Shown here piece after piece: positions 45,728 through 55,915 of a stretch of DNA of 64,000 nucleotides. Source of the DNA: an uncultured Bacteroidota bacterium (GTDB lineage Bacteria > Bacteroidota > Bacteroidia > Flavobacteriales_F > PHOS-HE28); NCBI GenBank assembly GCA_902826215.1, contig CADEDY010000011.1, forward strand, positions 54,560-118,559, in the 5' to 3' direction. The notes below the pieces were generated by a model. It saw nothing but the letters and a program-made list of their open reading frames with translations, was not told where the DNA came from and did no database searches. Position 1 is the first letter of the stretch, and the number at the start of each line of letters is the position of its first letter. The translations under genes were made by a program, and so were the position numbers.

Positions 45728-45836
45728 GCCCCGTCGTTCGGATCACAACGCTTTCCTTTGGAAGCGGCAACCGGTAGGGTCGTTTGTCGTCATTGCATCG
45801 ACGATGCGTCGAGTGAACAGGCAAGACATACTTGGT

Positions 45837-45844
45837 TAGTTTTA
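45837..45844 (+). promoter_or_regulatory. candidate minus-7 promoter box (TAGTTTTA)
   Basis: One mismatch from TAnnTTTG, 23 bases before ATG 45868. The flanking 'CTTGGTTAGTTT' is repeated at 60533 upstream of the lysyl-oxidase gene. Confidence 0.35.
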
Positions 45845-45867
45845 CCCGCTGAAGCGAACGCGAACGA

Positions 45868-46800
45868 ATGGCACGGATCCTAGTAACCGGTGGCGCCGGA
45901 TTCATCGCCAGTGACCTGGCTATCAAATTGGCCGACGATCCAGCCAACGAGGTGGTCGTGGTGGATAACCTGCTTACCGGCGAAGTGGAGAAGATCGCCA
46001 CTCCCAAGAAGTCGAATCTGCGATTCGTGAAGTGTGATGTCAATCACTTCGATGATATCAGTGGAGTCTTCTACGCCAACCGTTTCGAACATGTGTTCCA
46101 TTATGCAGCTGTTGTGGGCGTGAAGCGCACGACCGATCATCCGGTCATGGTGCTGCGCGACATCGACGGCATTCGCAACATTCTGGACCTCTCCAAGAAT
46201 ACGGGTGTTAGCAGGGTCCTCTTTTCGAGTAGCAGTGAGGTCTACGGGGAGCCTGTTGAGATCCCTCAGAACGAGCGCACCACACCCCTCAACTCCAAGT
46301 TGCCTTACGCGATCGTGAAGAACATCGGGGAAGCGTTCCTGCGGTCCTACCACAAGGAATTCGGCTTGGAATACACGGTGTTCCGCTTCTTCAACACTTA
46401 CGGCCCTAAGCAGAGCAAGGATTTCGTGGTGGCCAAGTTCATCCGCGCGGCATTGGCCAATGAGGACATCACCTTGTTCGGCGATGGGATGCAGACCCGG
46501 ACGTTCTGCTACATCGATGATAATATCGATGCCTGCTTGGCAGCCTATTACCGCCGCGAGGTGATGAACGACGTGGTCAACATCGGGTCGGACCATGAGA
46601 TCACGATAAAGGCGTTGGCCGAATTGATCATCGAGATCACCGGGAGTAGGTCTCGTATCGTGCATCTCCCGCCGTTGGAGGAAGGTGACATGACGCGTCG
46701 CATGCCTGATGTAACACGCATGCGTGCGCTGCTGGGCAAGGATCCGATCCCGCTGAGGCAAGGTTTGGAGCGCGTGCTTGCGCTCGTGCCGAGCGCATGA
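45868..46800 (+). CDS. NAD-dependent sugar-nucleotide epimerase/dehydratase (extended SDR)
   Basis: A 310-residue extended SDR enzyme. The N-terminus is 'ARILVTGGAGFIASDLAIKL', with 'VLFSSSSEVYGEP', Tyr-x-x-x-Lys as 'YAIVK', 'FRFFNTYGPKQSKDFVV' and 'TRTFCYIDDNIDACL'. The 'RTFCYIDD' phrase recalls UDP-glucuronate decarboxylase and dTDP-glucose dehydratase relatives. It is a separate gene, not closely related to the SDR at 30983. Substrate unknown. Confidence 0.87.
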   Translation: MARILVTGGAGFIASDLAIKLADDPANEVVVVDNLLTGEVEKIATPKKSNLRFVKCDVNHFDDISGVFYANRFEHVFHYAAVVGVKRTTDHPVMVLRDIDGIRNILDLSKNTGVSRVLFSSSSEVYGEPVEIPQNERTTPLNSKLPYAIVKNIGEAFLRSYHKEFGLEYTVFRFFNTYGPKQSKDFVVAKFIRAALANEDITLFGDGMQTRTFCYIDDNIDACLAAYYRREVMNDVVNIGSDHEITIKALAELIIEITGSRSRIVHLPPLEEGDMTRRMPDVTRMRALLGKDPIPLRQGLERVLALVPSA

Positions 46801-46916
46801 CGTTCTGATATCCCAGTACTGTTTTCAGGATGGTCCGCTACGGAAGTGGCCTTTCCATGCCTTTGGTCAAAGTGTTGTGGCAGCACTTCAACCAAGATCG
46901 ACGATGGCCCATCCGG

Positions 46917-46959
46917 AAAAAGAACGGGGCTACATCGTCATAACGAAGTAGCCCCGTTC
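46917..46959 (-). terminator. intrinsic terminator of the PorG-like gene
   Basis: GAACGGGGCTAC (46922-46933) and GTAGCCCCGTTC (46948-46959) form a perfect 12-base-pair stem, with four further pairs inside the loop. On the minus strand the stem is followed by TTTTT (46921-46917). It begins 15 bases after the stop of the minus-strand gene at 46974. Confidence 0.85.
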
Positions 46960-46973
46960 AGGAGTGTACTTTC

Positions 46974-47945
46974 CTAGAACTTGGCGCGGGACTTACGGCC
47001 TACACGTTTGTTCCCACGCATCCAATTGTACCGCTGGCGGTAGAAGTTGGATTGGCCGCGAAGCACATAGCTGTATGTGAACGTCAACGTCATGTAACTG
47101 TCGTTGTGGGTAGGATCGCCGCGCACGTTGTCCTTCTTTTTGGAAGGCCCAGGTGTTTGAACAGGGAAGCCGTAGTTACCGGCTCCAGGAAGCGATGGGT
47201 CACGTGCCAAAGCATAACTGCTCTGATCAGCCAACTGAGCTGCGATCTCGCCGGGGCCACCAGGTAGAAGCAGCGGGTCGGCATATACCGTGCTCGCATC
47301 ATCCAAGTAATCAGTGAAAGTTGTCCGCCAGCCCAGATCCATTCCGAAACGGTGCCTACGGCGTTGGGTGAAGTGGAAACCGATCCCAACAGGAATGGCA
47401 ACACCGATCCGCGAATAATCGACCAACTCGGTCGTGAGAGGCTTCAGATCGTAGAACGCACCTTGGCGATCCAACTGGCCCTTGGGCTTGCTGTAGAAGG
47501 CAGAAACGCCTGCATAACCGAACAGACGGAAGTCCAAACGGTAACGACCACGACCGCCCAGGTCGTTGTCCTGAAAGATCGTGAACTCTGGACGCAAGTA
47601 CCACTCCAACATGTCGTTGCGGAAGTTCAAGTTCCGTCCGACACGTGGGCGATAGGTGGAAAGCGCATCAGCCCCTTGGATCCGCAGATACAGGAAACCG
47701 GAATTCACGGAAATGGAGCGATTTATCTTGCGTCGTGCAAAAGCGCCAATGGCCCACCGGGTCTGGCTCAACTTCATGTCCCAGACGAAATCACGGCGCG
47801 GTTGGTCAGTCCCACCCATTTCGCCGAGGTAGTTCGCACCTCCCAAATGGACGCCGAAATCCCATGCGTACTGGGCATTACCCTGCGTTCCAAGAACGAT
47901 GCAGAAGCCGACCAGGACAGAATAGCGTAGTGTTCTCAAGCTCAT
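46974..47945 (-). CDS. PorG-like outer-membrane protein (DUF6089-type)
   Basis: A 323-residue predicted outer-membrane beta-barrel with a signal peptide (start 'MSLRTLRYSVLVGFCIVLG', cleavage after 'GNAQ'). The opening 'AWDFGVHLGGANYLGEM' and the alternating aromatic-rich strands fit DUF6089 proteins such as PorG, an accessory part of the type IX secretion system. The C-terminal part is basic. ATG 47945 is used; the frame has a slightly longer version. It is monocistronic, with its own promoter and terminator. Confidence 0.75.
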   Translation of the reverse strand: MSLRTLRYSVLVGFCIVLGTQGNAQYAWDFGVHLGGANYLGEMGGTDQPRRDFVWDMKLSQTRWAIGAFARRKINRSISVNSGFLYLRIQGADALSTYRPRVGRNLNFRNDMLEWYLRPEFTIFQDNDLGGRGRYRLDFRLFGYAGVSAFYSKPKGQLDRQGAFYDLKPLTTELVDYSRIGVAIPVGIGFHFTQRRRHRFGMDLGWRTTFTDYLDDASTVYADPLLLPGGPGEIAAQLADQSSYALARDPSLPGAGNYGFPVQTPGPSKKKDNVRGDPTHNDSYMTLTFTYSYVLRGQSNFYRQRYNWMRGNKRVGRKSRAKF

Positions 47946-47976
47946 GACGATAAGTGGTGCACACGGCACTATCGGA

Positions 47977-47984
47977 CAAACTTA
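47977..47984 (-). promoter_or_regulatory. minus-7 promoter box (TAAGTTTG)
   Basis: Exact TAnnTTTG match on the minus strand, 31 bases before ATG 47945. No clear minus-33 element. Confidence 0.45.
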
Positions 47985-48078
47985 GGAAAGATCGCGGTCC
48001 CAGCCCGTTTCGGATCGACCAGAATATCAACACTCCCCTTCGAAAAGGCTAAAAGCTCCCATGGAACGGGCCATCCGG

Positions 48079-48086
48079 TACATTTG
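48079..48086 (+). promoter_or_regulatory. minus-7 promoter box (TACATTTG)
   Basis: Exact TAnnTTTG match, eight bases before ATG 48095, giving a nearly leaderless transcript. Confidence 0.5.
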
Positions 48087-48094
48087 CCTTGCTC

Positions 48095-49054
48095 ATGAAC
48101 CACTCAAATAAGCTAACCCGGTTGCTAGGGATCCGCTACCCACTGATCCAAGCTGGCATGATCTGGTGCTCAGGCTGGGAACTGGCATCGGCTGTGAGCA
48201 ATGCTGGCGGCTTGGGTATCATTGGTTCCGGTTCCATGTATCCGGATGTACTGCGTGATCACATCCGTAAGTGCAAAGCAGCGACCAACAAGCCTTTTGC
48301 GGTCAATGTCCCGATGTTGTATCCGGATGTGGAGAAGCACATGGCCACCATCATCGAAGAGGAGGTTCCCATTGTATTCACATCTGCCGGAAATCCAGGG
48401 ACTTGGACTCCCCATTTGAAAGCCCACGGAAGAACCGTTGTGCACGTGGTGAGCAGTGTCAAATTCGCCCAGCGTGCGGAGCAAGCAGGCGTGGATGCTG
48501 TGGTGGCTGAAGGTTTTGAGGCAGGTGGTCACAACGGACGTGAGGAAACGACGACCCTGGTTCTGGTACCGATGGTCGCGGATGCGGTATCCGTTCCCGT
48601 TATCGCGGCGGGCGGGATCAGTGATGGAAGAAGTATGCTTGCCGTCATGTGCTTGGGGGCCCGAGGCGTACAAATGGGAAGTCGGTTCGTTTGCTCTGAA
48701 GAAGCCTCGTGCCACGCTGATTTCAAGGATGAGGTGGTGCGTGCGGGTGAAGGGTCCACTGTGCTGACGTTGAAGGAGTTGGCGCCGGTTCGATTGCTGA
48801 AGAACGCCTTCTTCCAAGAAGTCCAGGCGGCCTATGCTCGCGGGGCTCAGATTGAAGAACTTAAGGCGGTTCTGGGTAGAGCAAGAGCTAAACGAGGGAT
48901 GTTCGAAGGCGACTTGGAACATGGGGAACTGGAGATCGGACAGGTCAGTGGACGGATTGATGGAGTTCTACCTGCCGCGGCGATCGTGGAAGAAGTGATG
49001 GCCGAATACCGGCTTGGCTTGGAAATGTTGACCAACTTGCCTCGGTTCCATTGA
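48095..49054 (+). CDS. nitronate monooxygenase / FabK-type flavin enzyme family
   Basis: A 319-residue TIM-barrel flavoprotein of the 2-nitropropane dioxygenase family, which includes nitronate monooxygenase and the FabK enoyl-ACP reductase. Landmarks are 'YPLIQAGMIWCSGWELASAV' at the start, 'AVNVPMLYPDVEK', 'GFEAGGHNGREETTTLVLVP' and 'VPVIAAGGISDGRSMLAVM', then 'GARGVQMGSRFV'. Whether it acts in fatty-acid synthesis or on nitronates cannot be told by eye. It has its own promoter. Confidence 0.88.
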   Translation: MNHSNKLTRLLGIRYPLIQAGMIWCSGWELASAVSNAGGLGIIGSGSMYPDVLRDHIRKCKAATNKPFAVNVPMLYPDVEKHMATIIEEEVPIVFTSAGNPGTWTPHLKAHGRTVVHVVSSVKFAQRAEQAGVDAVVAEGFEAGGHNGREETTTLVLVPMVADAVSVPVIAAGGISDGRSMLAVMCLGARGVQMGSRFVCSEEASCHADFKDEVVRAGEGSTVLTLKELAPVRLLKNAFFQEVQAAYARGAQIEELKAVLGRARAKRGMFEGDLEHGELEIGQVSGRIDGVLPAAAIVEEVMAEYRLGLEMLTNLPRFH

Positions 49055-49125
49055 ACTGAATGAGGGATGGCAACATTGCACCTCTGCACTGCGTCTATAG
49101 TTCGGTAGGGGGAGTGATCATCGGT

Positions 49126-51198
49126 ATGAGCAAGAAGTTCGGTTTCACCTTAAGGATCGTTGCGCTGGCTTTGGCATTGGTGTCAGGGGAACGCATGTTC
49201 GCTGCGTTGGAACCGAGCGTGCTCAACTGTGCCAGCGTGGACCAAGCGGGTCTGGTCACGCTGACGTGGAGTTCCCCGGCCGATCCAGGAGGTGAATTCG
49301 GCAATTATCAGATCCATCGGTCCGCTTCCTTGGCGGGTCCATACGTCACACTTCCGCCGATACTGACCTATGCCACGAACGTTTGGTTGGACCCGACTTC
49401 GAATGCCGATATCGGGCCCGTGTTCTACTACATCACCACCTTCACCAACGGAAGCACCCCGGAAGAATCCCTTCCAAGTGATACCGTTTCCACGATCTTC
49501 CTTCAGGTCTTTCAAAGCACTCCGCCCGGTAGCGCGGATCTTTCTTGGAACGCACTCGCTGTGGCACCGACGGCGGATGACACCTTCAGTGTTTGGTTGG
49601 AATACCCGATCGGCACCCTGCAACTGCTTGAAGAAGTGACCTCGACCACTTTCTCCTATCAGCATGTGGTCTCCGTCTGTGAGGATTCCCTCACGTTCCA
49701 TGTTCGTCGTGAGGACTCGCGGGGCTGCACCTCGGTGAGCAATTGGGACGGTGATGTCTTCAGGGACGTGACCCCACCATCTTCTCCGATCATCACATCG
49801 GTCACCGTGGATACGCTCACCGGCTTGGCGACCCTGGATTGGGAGCCCAGCCCGGAAGCCGATACAGATGGATACATCATCGTTTTCGACGCACTTGGCG
49901 GCGCGGTCATCATCGATACCATCTTCGGTCAGAATAACACCACCTACGAATGGGCGGACAGTGAGGCCGGCCTCGGCAGTGAATCGTACGCTGTAGCCGC
50001 CTTCGACACGTGTGAGGTGGGAGTGCCGCCCAGTCCGAATACCAGTCCGACGCGCCCGATGCATTCAACGGTCTTTGTCGGGTTGCTCTACGACGAATGC
50101 GCTTCCACAGTGCAGCTTTCATGGTCACAATACGTCGGCTGGCCGGTACTGACCTACGAGGTCTATGTTCAACAGAATGGTGGTCCTTGGGTGCTCTTGA
50201 TCGCGTTGGATGGTGCCACCACGTCCTACTTGGTTTCCACCGAACCCTTTCAGCAATATTGCTTCGCCATCAAGGCACTGCGCGTGGATCTTCCCGGGTC
50301 ATCCCTCTCGAACAGCACCTGTATCACAACGGATTACCCCGGACTACCGGCATTCAATTACATGCGTTCCGTAACGGTGAGTGGTGAGAACGAGATCACG
50401 ATAACGGACAGTGTGGACGTTGCTGCGATCGTGAACGGATACATCCTTGAACGTTCCGTGAACGGGGGCGCCTTCGAAGCGATCGACTTCCGGATCGCCG
50501 GTGCTGCTTCCGTGCTCGTTTTTGTGGATGCCGACGTGGAGCCTGCTACAACGAGCTATCAGTACCGAGTGGTTGTCCTGGATGGGTGCGGAGCTGCTTC
50601 GGTGGTCAGCAACATCGGCGCGAACATCGTGCTGCGTGTTCGGGCTGAATTGAGCGGCTTGGACATCTTGGAGTGGAACGGATACGAGGACTGGGCAGGC
50701 AACGTTCAGTTCCATACGATCCAACGGAGCATAGAGACTCTTCCATTTTCTTTGATCGCGATCCTTCCTCCGGATCCATGGTACCATGCCGATGACGTTT
50801 CGAACCTGACAGGGACCACAGGTCGTTTCTGTTACTTCGTTGAGGCCTTGGAGGCCGGGAATCCCAGTGGCATCAATGCGGTCTCCCGTAGCAATATCGC
50901 CTGTGCGGTGCAAGAGGAAACGGTCTACATCCCGAATGCGTTCGTGATAGGTGGCTACAACCCGGTCTTCAAGCCCAGCATGGCCTATGTCGACGTTTCG
51001 GAGTATGAACTATCCATCATCAACCGCTGGGGGCAGGTGTTCTGGACCACCAACGACCCGACTGAAGCTTGGGATGGGACGGCCAGTGGTCAGCCGGTAC
51101 CAACCGGCCTCTACGGTTACTATTGCAAGTTCAAGAACGGCGATGGTCGAACCTTCGAGAAGCGGGGTACGGTGACCATGCTCACGGCCACGGATTGA
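49126..51198 (+). CDS. secreted protein with gliding-motility-type (T9SS type B) C-terminal domain
   Basis: A 690-residue secreted protein. The signal peptide runs from '[17 protein letters not shown]' to about 'MFA'. The middle is made of fibronectin-III-like repeats ('[18 protein letters not shown]', '[17 protein letters not shown]', '[19 protein letters not shown]'). The C-terminus is the gliding-motility-associated domain: '[18 protein letters not shown]', '[14 protein letters not shown]' and '[19 protein letters not shown]'. It would be exported by T9SS and placed on the cell surface, as SprB-like adhesins are. A GGGGGAG stretch precedes ATG 49126 by ten bases. Confidence 0.88.
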   Translation: MSKKFGFTLRIVALALALVSGERMFAALEPSVLNCASVDQAGLVTLTWSSPADPGGEFGNYQIHRSASLAGPYVTLPPILTYATNVWLDPTSNADIGPVFYYITTFTNGSTPEESLPSDTVSTIFLQVFQSTPPGSADLSWNALAVAPTADDTFSVWLEYPIGTLQLLEEVTSTTFSYQHVVSVCEDSLTFHVRREDSRGCTSVSNWDGDVFRDVTPPSSPIITSVTVDTLTGLATLDWEPSPEADTDGYIIVFDALGGAVIIDTIFGQNNTTYEWADSEAGLGSESYAVAAFDTCEVGVPPSPNTSPTRPMHSTVFVGLLYDECASTVQLSWSQYVGWPVLTYEVYVQQNGGPWVLLIALDGATTSYLVSTEPFQQYCFAIKALRVDLPGSSLSNSTCITTDYPGLPAFNYMRSVTVSGENEITITDSVDVAAIVNGYILERSVNGGAFEAIDFRIAGAASVLVFVDADVEPATTSYQYRVVVLDGCGAASVVSNIGANIVLRVRAELSGLDILEWNGYEDWAGNVQFHTIQRSIETLPFSLIAILPPDPWYHADDVSNLTGTTGRFCYFVEALEAGNPSGINAVSRSNIACAVQEETVYIPNAFVIGGYNPVFKPSMAYVDVSEYELSIINRWGQVFWTTNDPTEAWDGTASGQPVPTGLYGYYCKFKNGDGRTFEKRGTVTMLTATD

Positions 51199-51221
51199 TG
51201 CGCACGATCGTTCCGAAGATG

Positions 51222-51229
51222 TACTTTTG
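51222..51229 (+). promoter_or_regulatory. minus-7 promoter box (TACTTTTG) of guaB
   Basis: Exact TAnnTTTG match only three bases before ATG 51233. The transcript would begin at or within a few bases of the start codon, so guaB is probably leaderless. Confidence 0.55.
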
Positions 51230-51232
51230 TGC

Positions 51233-52756
51233 ATGGAACGATCCCTTGCCACCCCCGAGAAGAAAGTTGTTCAGGTCCCGGCCAGCATTGGCGCAACGGG
51301 CAAGATCATTGGGGAAGGACTTACCTACGACGATGTTCTGTTAGTGCCTGCTTATAGCGAGATACTTCCGCGTGAAGTTGACATCCGTTCGCAGTTCACG
51401 CGCAACATCCAGCTGAACATTCCGGTTGTTTCCGCGGCCATGGACACAGTTACGGGAGCCGATCTGGCCATTGCCATCGCCCAACAGGGAGGCATCGGGG
51501 TGATCCATAAGAACCAGACCATCTCCGAACAGGCTGCTCAAGTGCGACGCGTCAAGCGGTCGGAGAGCGGCATGATCCTCGATCCGGTGAAGCTAGACGA
51601 GCATGCCCTCGTCGGTGATGCGCTCAAGCTCATGGCCGAGCACCGCATCGGTGGAATTCCGGTGGTCGGTCCGAATGATCAACTGGTCGGCATCGTCACG
51701 AACCGGGACCTGCGTTTCGAAAAGAAGATGGGCCGCCCGGTGGCGGAGGTCATGACGAGTGAACGGATCATCACCGCGAAGCCCGATACCACCATGGGTC
51801 AGGCAGAGGACATTCTTCAAGAGCACAAGATCGAGAAGTTGCCAGTGGTCAACACCACCGGCAAATTGGTCGGCCTTATCACGTACAAGGACATCATCAA
51901 GTTGAAGCAGCGCCCCAACGCCTGCAAGGACAAATTGGGCCGCTTGCGCGTGGCCGCAGCAGTCGGAGTCACCAACGATACGTTGGATCGGGCGCGGGCT
52001 CTGGTCGATGCAGGAGTCGATGCCTTGGTGATCGATACGGCACATGGTCACAGTCGGGGTGTGCTTGAGATGCTCCGATTGGTGAAGAAGGAGTTGCCAT
52101 CCGTGGATGTGATAGTCGGCAATGTCGCAACAGCTGAAGCCGCACAGGCGCTTGTGGAAGCAGGTGCCGATGCGATCAAAGTGGGGATCGGGCCGGGAAG
52201 TATTTGCACCACCCGCATCATTGCCGGTGTTGGTGTTCCGCAACTCACGGCGGTGTTGGATTGCGTGGAAGCGGTGCAAGGGTCCGGCGTTCCTATCATT
52301 GCCGATGGTGGTATACGCTACACGGGTGATATCGTGAAAGCCATGGCCGCCGGTGCGGGTACGGTCATGGTCGGTAGCATGTTCGCTGGCGTTGAGGAAA
52401 GCCCCGGCGAAACCATCATTTACGAAGGACGACGCTTCAAGGCCTATCGTGGCATGGGTTCCATTGAAGCCATGCAGCAGGGGAGCAAGGATCGTTACTT
52501 CCAGGATGCCGAGGACGACATCAAGAAATTGGTTCCGGAAGGGATCAGCGGTCGTGTCCCCTATAAAGGCAAATTGGCCGAAGTGGTTCACCAACTTGTC
52601 GGTGGATTGCGCGCCGGAATGGGATATTGCGGGGCTGTGGACATGGAAGGTCTTCGCAAAGCCAAGTTCATTCGGATCACCATGGCTGGCATGCGTGAAA
52701 GCCACCCACATGATGTCATGATCACAAGGGAGGCGCCGAACTACAGCCACCACTGA
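51233..52756 (+). CDS. guaB: inosine-5'-monophosphate dehydrogenase
   Basis: A 507-residue IMPDH, which oxidises IMP to XMP in GTP synthesis. Family marks are '[20 protein letters not shown]' at the start, two CBS modules in the middle ('[20 protein letters not shown]' and '[20 protein letters not shown]'), and the catalytic Cys loop '[20 protein letters not shown]', followed by '[17 protein letters not shown]'. ATG 51233 is chosen over TTG 51227 because of the promoter position. It is transcribed alone or with the foldase genes that follow after 115 bases. Confidence 0.97.
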   Translation: MERSLATPEKKVVQVPASIGATGKIIGEGLTYDDVLLVPAYSEILPREVDIRSQFTRNIQLNIPVVSAAMDTVTGADLAIAIAQQGGIGVIHKNQTISEQAAQVRRVKRSESGMILDPVKLDEHALVGDALKLMAEHRIGGIPVVGPNDQLVGIVTNRDLRFEKKMGRPVAEVMTSERIITAKPDTTMGQAEDILQEHKIEKLPVVNTTGKLVGLITYKDIIKLKQRPNACKDKLGRLRVAAAVGVTNDTLDRARALVDAGVDALVIDTAHGHSRGVLEMLRLVKKELPSVDVIVGNVATAEAAQALVEAGADAIKVGIGPGSICTTRIIAGVGVPQLTAVLDCVEAVQGSGVPIIADGGIRYTGDIVKAMAAGAGTVMVGSMFAGVEESPGETIIYEGRRFKAYRGMGSIEAMQQGSKDRYFQDAEDDIKKLVPEGISGRVPYKGKLAEVVHQLVGGLRAGMGYCGAVDMEGLRKAKFIRITMAGMRESHPHDVMITREAPNYSHH

Positions 52757-52811
52757 TCAGCTTCGATCATTTTAACGTCCAAGGCGGAAACCGCTAGCTG
52801 GACCGATCAGC

Positions 52812-52819
52812 TACATTTG
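52812..52819 (+). promoter_or_regulatory. minus-7 promoter box (TACATTTG)
   Basis: Exact TAnnTTTG match, 52 bases before ATG 52872, upstream of the peptidyl-prolyl isomerase operon. Confidence 0.45.
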
Positions 52820-52871
52820 CGACCCTTGTTCCCGAGCCTATCGCTTCGGGAAGAGGACTTTAATACTTGAT

Positions 52872-55037
52872 ATGGAGCGTCCAATGCAGAAGTTAGTGAT
52901 CCTTGCCATCGTATTCGGTGGCCTTTGCACAACAGGCGCGTTTGCGCAGAATGGTTCCGCCGATCCGGTGATCATGACCGTGGATGGCCAGCCCGTGCCA
53001 CGTAGCGAGTTCGAAGCCATCTACAAGAAGAACAACAAGGAGGCTTCCGTCACCAAGAAGGACCTGGACGAATACCTGGATCTCTTCATCAATTACAAAC
53101 TGAAGGTGCGCGAAGCCGAAGCCCTAGGCATGGATACCATCACCAAGTTCCGCAATGAACTGGATGGTTACCGCAAGCAACTAGCTCGTCCGTACCTCAT
53201 TGACCGGGAGTTGAATGAATCGCTCATGCACGAGGCATTCGATCGCATGCAGGAAGAAGTTCGTGCAAGCCACATTCTCGTGCAGGTAGCACCCGACGCA
53301 ACACCAGAGGATACACTGGCCGCTTGGAAGAAGATCAATACACTCCGTTCACGCGTGGTGAAAGGAGAGGATTTCGCATCCGTAGCGAAGGGCCCGGGTG
53401 GTTCCGATGACCCGAGTGCGGCCAAGAACGGCGGTGACCTGGGTTGGTTCAGCGCCCTGCAAATGGTGTATCCGTTCGAGTCTGCCGCTTACAACACCAA
53501 GGTGGGCGAGGTCAGCCAACCGGTGCGTACACGTTTCGGCTATCACATCATCAAGGTGGTCGATCGCCGTCCCGCCCGTGGTCAGGTCCGGGTCGCACAC
53601 ATCATGATGCGTAGCACCGAGCAGGAAACACCTGAGAAGCAGGCTGCCGTTGAACAGCGGATCAAGGAAGTCCACGGCCAGATCACTTCTGGTAAAATGA
53701 CCTTCGCAGAAGCAGCACTGAAGTACAGCGAGGACGAGAGTTCCAACACAAAGGGAGGTGAATTGCCCATGTTCGGCACAGGCAAGATGATCGAGGAGTT
53801 CGAGGACGTAGCCTTCGGTCTCAAGAACGTGGACGATGTCAGCGAACCGATCAAGTCGCGTTACGGATGGCACATCATTCGCTTGCTGGAAAAGCAACCA
53901 CTGCCGAACTACGACGGGGCCAAGACCGAATTGAAGAACAAGATCTCGCGCGACAGTCGTGCGGAGATCACGCAGAAGGTCTTCCTTGAGCGCTTACGCA
54001 AGGATTACGGTTACACGGCCTATCCACAGAATCTGAAAGCGGTCTACGCCATGATCGATTCCTCCGTCTTCAAGAAGGGGACTTCGGTGAGCGATACCCT
54101 GATCCGCAAGAACGTCGTCGAAGGCCCCTTCCAACTCAAGGGAAACAAGTATCGCCGCGAACTGATCGGTGCCATCAGCGGTGGACGCATGCTCAGCATC
54201 AAGAGCAAACAGTACGATGAAATGACCCAGACCATGGACGATACCGTTGTGGTACGCACCATCATGGAAGGTTGGGCCTACGATCCGAAGAAGGCCGAGA
54301 AGCTCACCAAACCGGTCTTCATGTTCAAGGGTGGAACCTATTCCCAGAAGGACCTGCTCGACTACATCGGGTCGAAGCAGCGGCGTGAGCGGGTGATACC
54401 GATCAAGGAATTGGTGGATACGCGATTCGCCGAAATGGCCGATGAGCGTATCATGGCATACGAGGATGCGAATTTGGAAACCAAATACAGCGACTTCCGT
54501 CTACTGATGAAGGAATACCGCGATGGCATTCTTCTCTTCGAACTGACGGATCAGAAAGTATGGGGGAAGGCCGTGCGTGACACAGCTGGTCTTGAGGCGT
54601 TCTACGAGGCCAACAAAATGGACTTCATGTGGGAAACGCGCTACGACTGCGATCTCTACACCTGTTCGGATGCGGCAGTGGCCAAACAAGTTCGTGGCCT
54701 CCTCAAGAAAGGCAAGCGTGGTGATGAATTGACGGCGATCGTGAACAAGACCGATCCATTGGCCTTGAACATCGAAAGCGGCTTGTTCACTGCGGATGGG
54801 AAGCCCTATCTCAAGGGCATCACCAAGCCGGGTCTTAGCCCAGATATCCAGGTGGATGGCGGTGTCGTGATCGCGGATGTGAAAGGCGTTCGTATCCCGG
54901 AGCCGAAGACCATGGACGAAGCGCGTGGAGCGATCACCGCGGCCTACCAGGATAGTTTGGAGAAAGCGTGGATCGCTGAACTGCGCGCGAAATATCCGGT
55001 CACCGTCGATCAGGACGTGCTCTACTCCATAAAGTGA
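52872..55037 (+). CDS. periplasmic peptidyl-prolyl isomerase with two parvulin domains
   Basis: A 721-residue secreted foldase of the SurA/PpiC type. After a signal peptide ending near 'TTGAFAQ' and a SurA-like helical part, two parvulin domains can be read: one from 'VRASHILVQVAPDATPEDTL' to 'VGEVSQPVRTRFGYHIIKVV', the second from 'VRVAHIMMRSTEQETPEKQA' to 'VSEPIKSRYGWHIIRLLEK'. The last 350 residues are a less conserved helical region. Such proteins chaperone outer-membrane proteins. ATG 52884 is an alternative start. It overlaps the next gene with GTGA. Confidence 0.9.
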   Translation: MERPMQKLVILAIVFGGLCTTGAFAQNGSADPVIMTVDGQPVPRSEFEAIYKKNNKEASVTKKDLDEYLDLFINYKLKVREAEALGMDTITKFRNELDGYRKQLARPYLIDRELNESLMHEAFDRMQEEVRASHILVQVAPDATPEDTLAAWKKINTLRSRVVKGEDFASVAKGPGGSDDPSAAKNGGDLGWFSALQMVYPFESAAYNTKVGEVSQPVRTRFGYHIIKVVDRRPARGQVRVAHIMMRSTEQETPEKQAAVEQRIKEVHGQITSGKMTFAEAALKYSEDESSNTKGGELPMFGTGKMIEEFEDVAFGLKNVDDVSEPIKSRYGWHIIRLLEKQPLPNYDGAKTELKNKISRDSRAEITQKVFLERLRKDYGYTAYPQNLKAVYAMIDSSVFKKGTSVSDTLIRKNVVEGPFQLKGNKYRRELIGAISGGRMLSIKSKQYDEMTQTMDDTVVVRTIMEGWAYDPKKAEKLTKPVFMFKGGTYSQKDLLDYIGSKQRRERVIPIKELVDTRFAEMADERIMAYEDANLETKYSDFRLLMKEYRDGILLFELTDQKVWGKAVRDTAGLEAFYEANKMDFMWETRYDCDLYTCSDAAVAKQVRGLLKKGKRGDELTAIVNKTDPLALNIESGLFTADGKPYLKGITKPGLSPDIQVDGGVVIADVKGVRIPEPKTMDEARGAITAAYQDSLEKAWIAELRAKYPVTVDQDVLYSIK

Positions 55038-55915
55038 TCCTCGTGCGGCGTTCACCCAGGATCGATGTTCGTGCGATCCGGATCGCCGGTTTGGCCGCCG
55101 CATGCTGTATCTCGTGCACCAGTGCTGAGGATCCCGGGGATAGGCCGGTTGCAAGGGCATACCAGCAAGTGCTGCATTGGAGCGACCTTCGTCAGGTGAT
55201 CCCCTTGGATGCGGCACCCGAGGACAGTGTTGCTTTGGCGAAACGTTTCATTGATGGATGGATCAGGCAGCAAGTGGTGATGCATGTCGCCGAACAGAAT
55301 CGGTCCGAAGATGCGCCCGATATGGATGCGCTCTTGGAGGATTATCGACGGTCGCTGGTCATTTTCAACTACGAGCAAGCCTTGGTCGAGCAGAAATTGG
55401 ACACCTCGTTTTCGGCTGCTGAGATACAGGCCTACTACGAAAGTGACCAGGCCAATTTTGAGTTGAAGGAGGATATCGTGCGCGCCCGGTGGTTCAAAGT
55501 GAACGAACCGGAGATCCGTGTACTACGGAAGATGGAAGAACGTTTCCTCAGTGGTGATCAAACCAAGATGCGGGAAGTGGAGATCTGGTTGGCCCAGCGT
55601 GGAGTTTCCATCGTGGATCGCACGGCGAATTGGACATCCGGGTCAGAGTTACGCGCGGAATTGGCCTTACCCGAGGGCCTGGACCTGCGTACATTGACCA
55701 CGGGGCGACAAGTGACCAAAGAGGTGAGTGCGGCGTGGTTCTTGGAGGTCGTTGAACACCGGAACGGGACTAGCCCAGCGCCGATCGAAATGGTGGAACA
55801 GGACATTCGGTCCGTACTATTGAACAAACGAAAACTTCAACTCATCGCGACCATGCGCGATGAAGTGTACCGCCAAGCCGTGGAGAACAAGGATGTTGAG
55901 CAATACGTTCCATAG
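55034..55915 (+). CDS. foldase-operon lipoprotein without clear parvulin domain
   Basis: A 293-residue putative lipoprotein; a lipobox-like 'LAAACCISC' sits near residues 19-27. The central part is helical, like the substrate-binding arms of SurA ('YEQALVEQKLDTSFSAAEIQ', 'AYYESDQANFELKEDIVRAR'), but I find no intact parvulin signature such as the GYHII ending. It starts at GTG 55034, four bases inside the previous gene, and the next gene starts 23 bases before its stop. It is probably a partner in outer-membrane protein folding whose isomerase domain has been lost. Confidence 0.72.
   Translation: MILVRRSPRIDVRAIRIAGLAAACCISCTSAEDPGDRPVARAYQQVLHWSDLRQVIPLDAAPEDSVALAKRFIDGWIRQQVVMHVAEQNRSEDAPDMDALLEDYRRSLVIFNYEQALVEQKLDTSFSAAEIQAYYESDQANFELKEDIVRARWFKVNEPEIRVLRKMEERFLSGDQTKMREVEIWLAQRGVSIVDRTANWTSGSELRAELALPEGLDLRTLTTGRQVTKEVSAAWFLEVVEHRNGTSPAPIEMVEQDIRSVLLNKRKLQLIATMRDEVYRQAVENKDVEQYVP

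Noticed and set aside
45744..45770. Hairpin CGCTTTCC-TTT-GGAAGCG as terminator of the phosphoesterase gene
   Set aside because: The stem needs a bulge and no T-run follows.
51593..52753. Long minus-strand open frame opposite guaB
   Set aside because: His- and Asp-rich composition with no motif; guaB on the other strand is certain.
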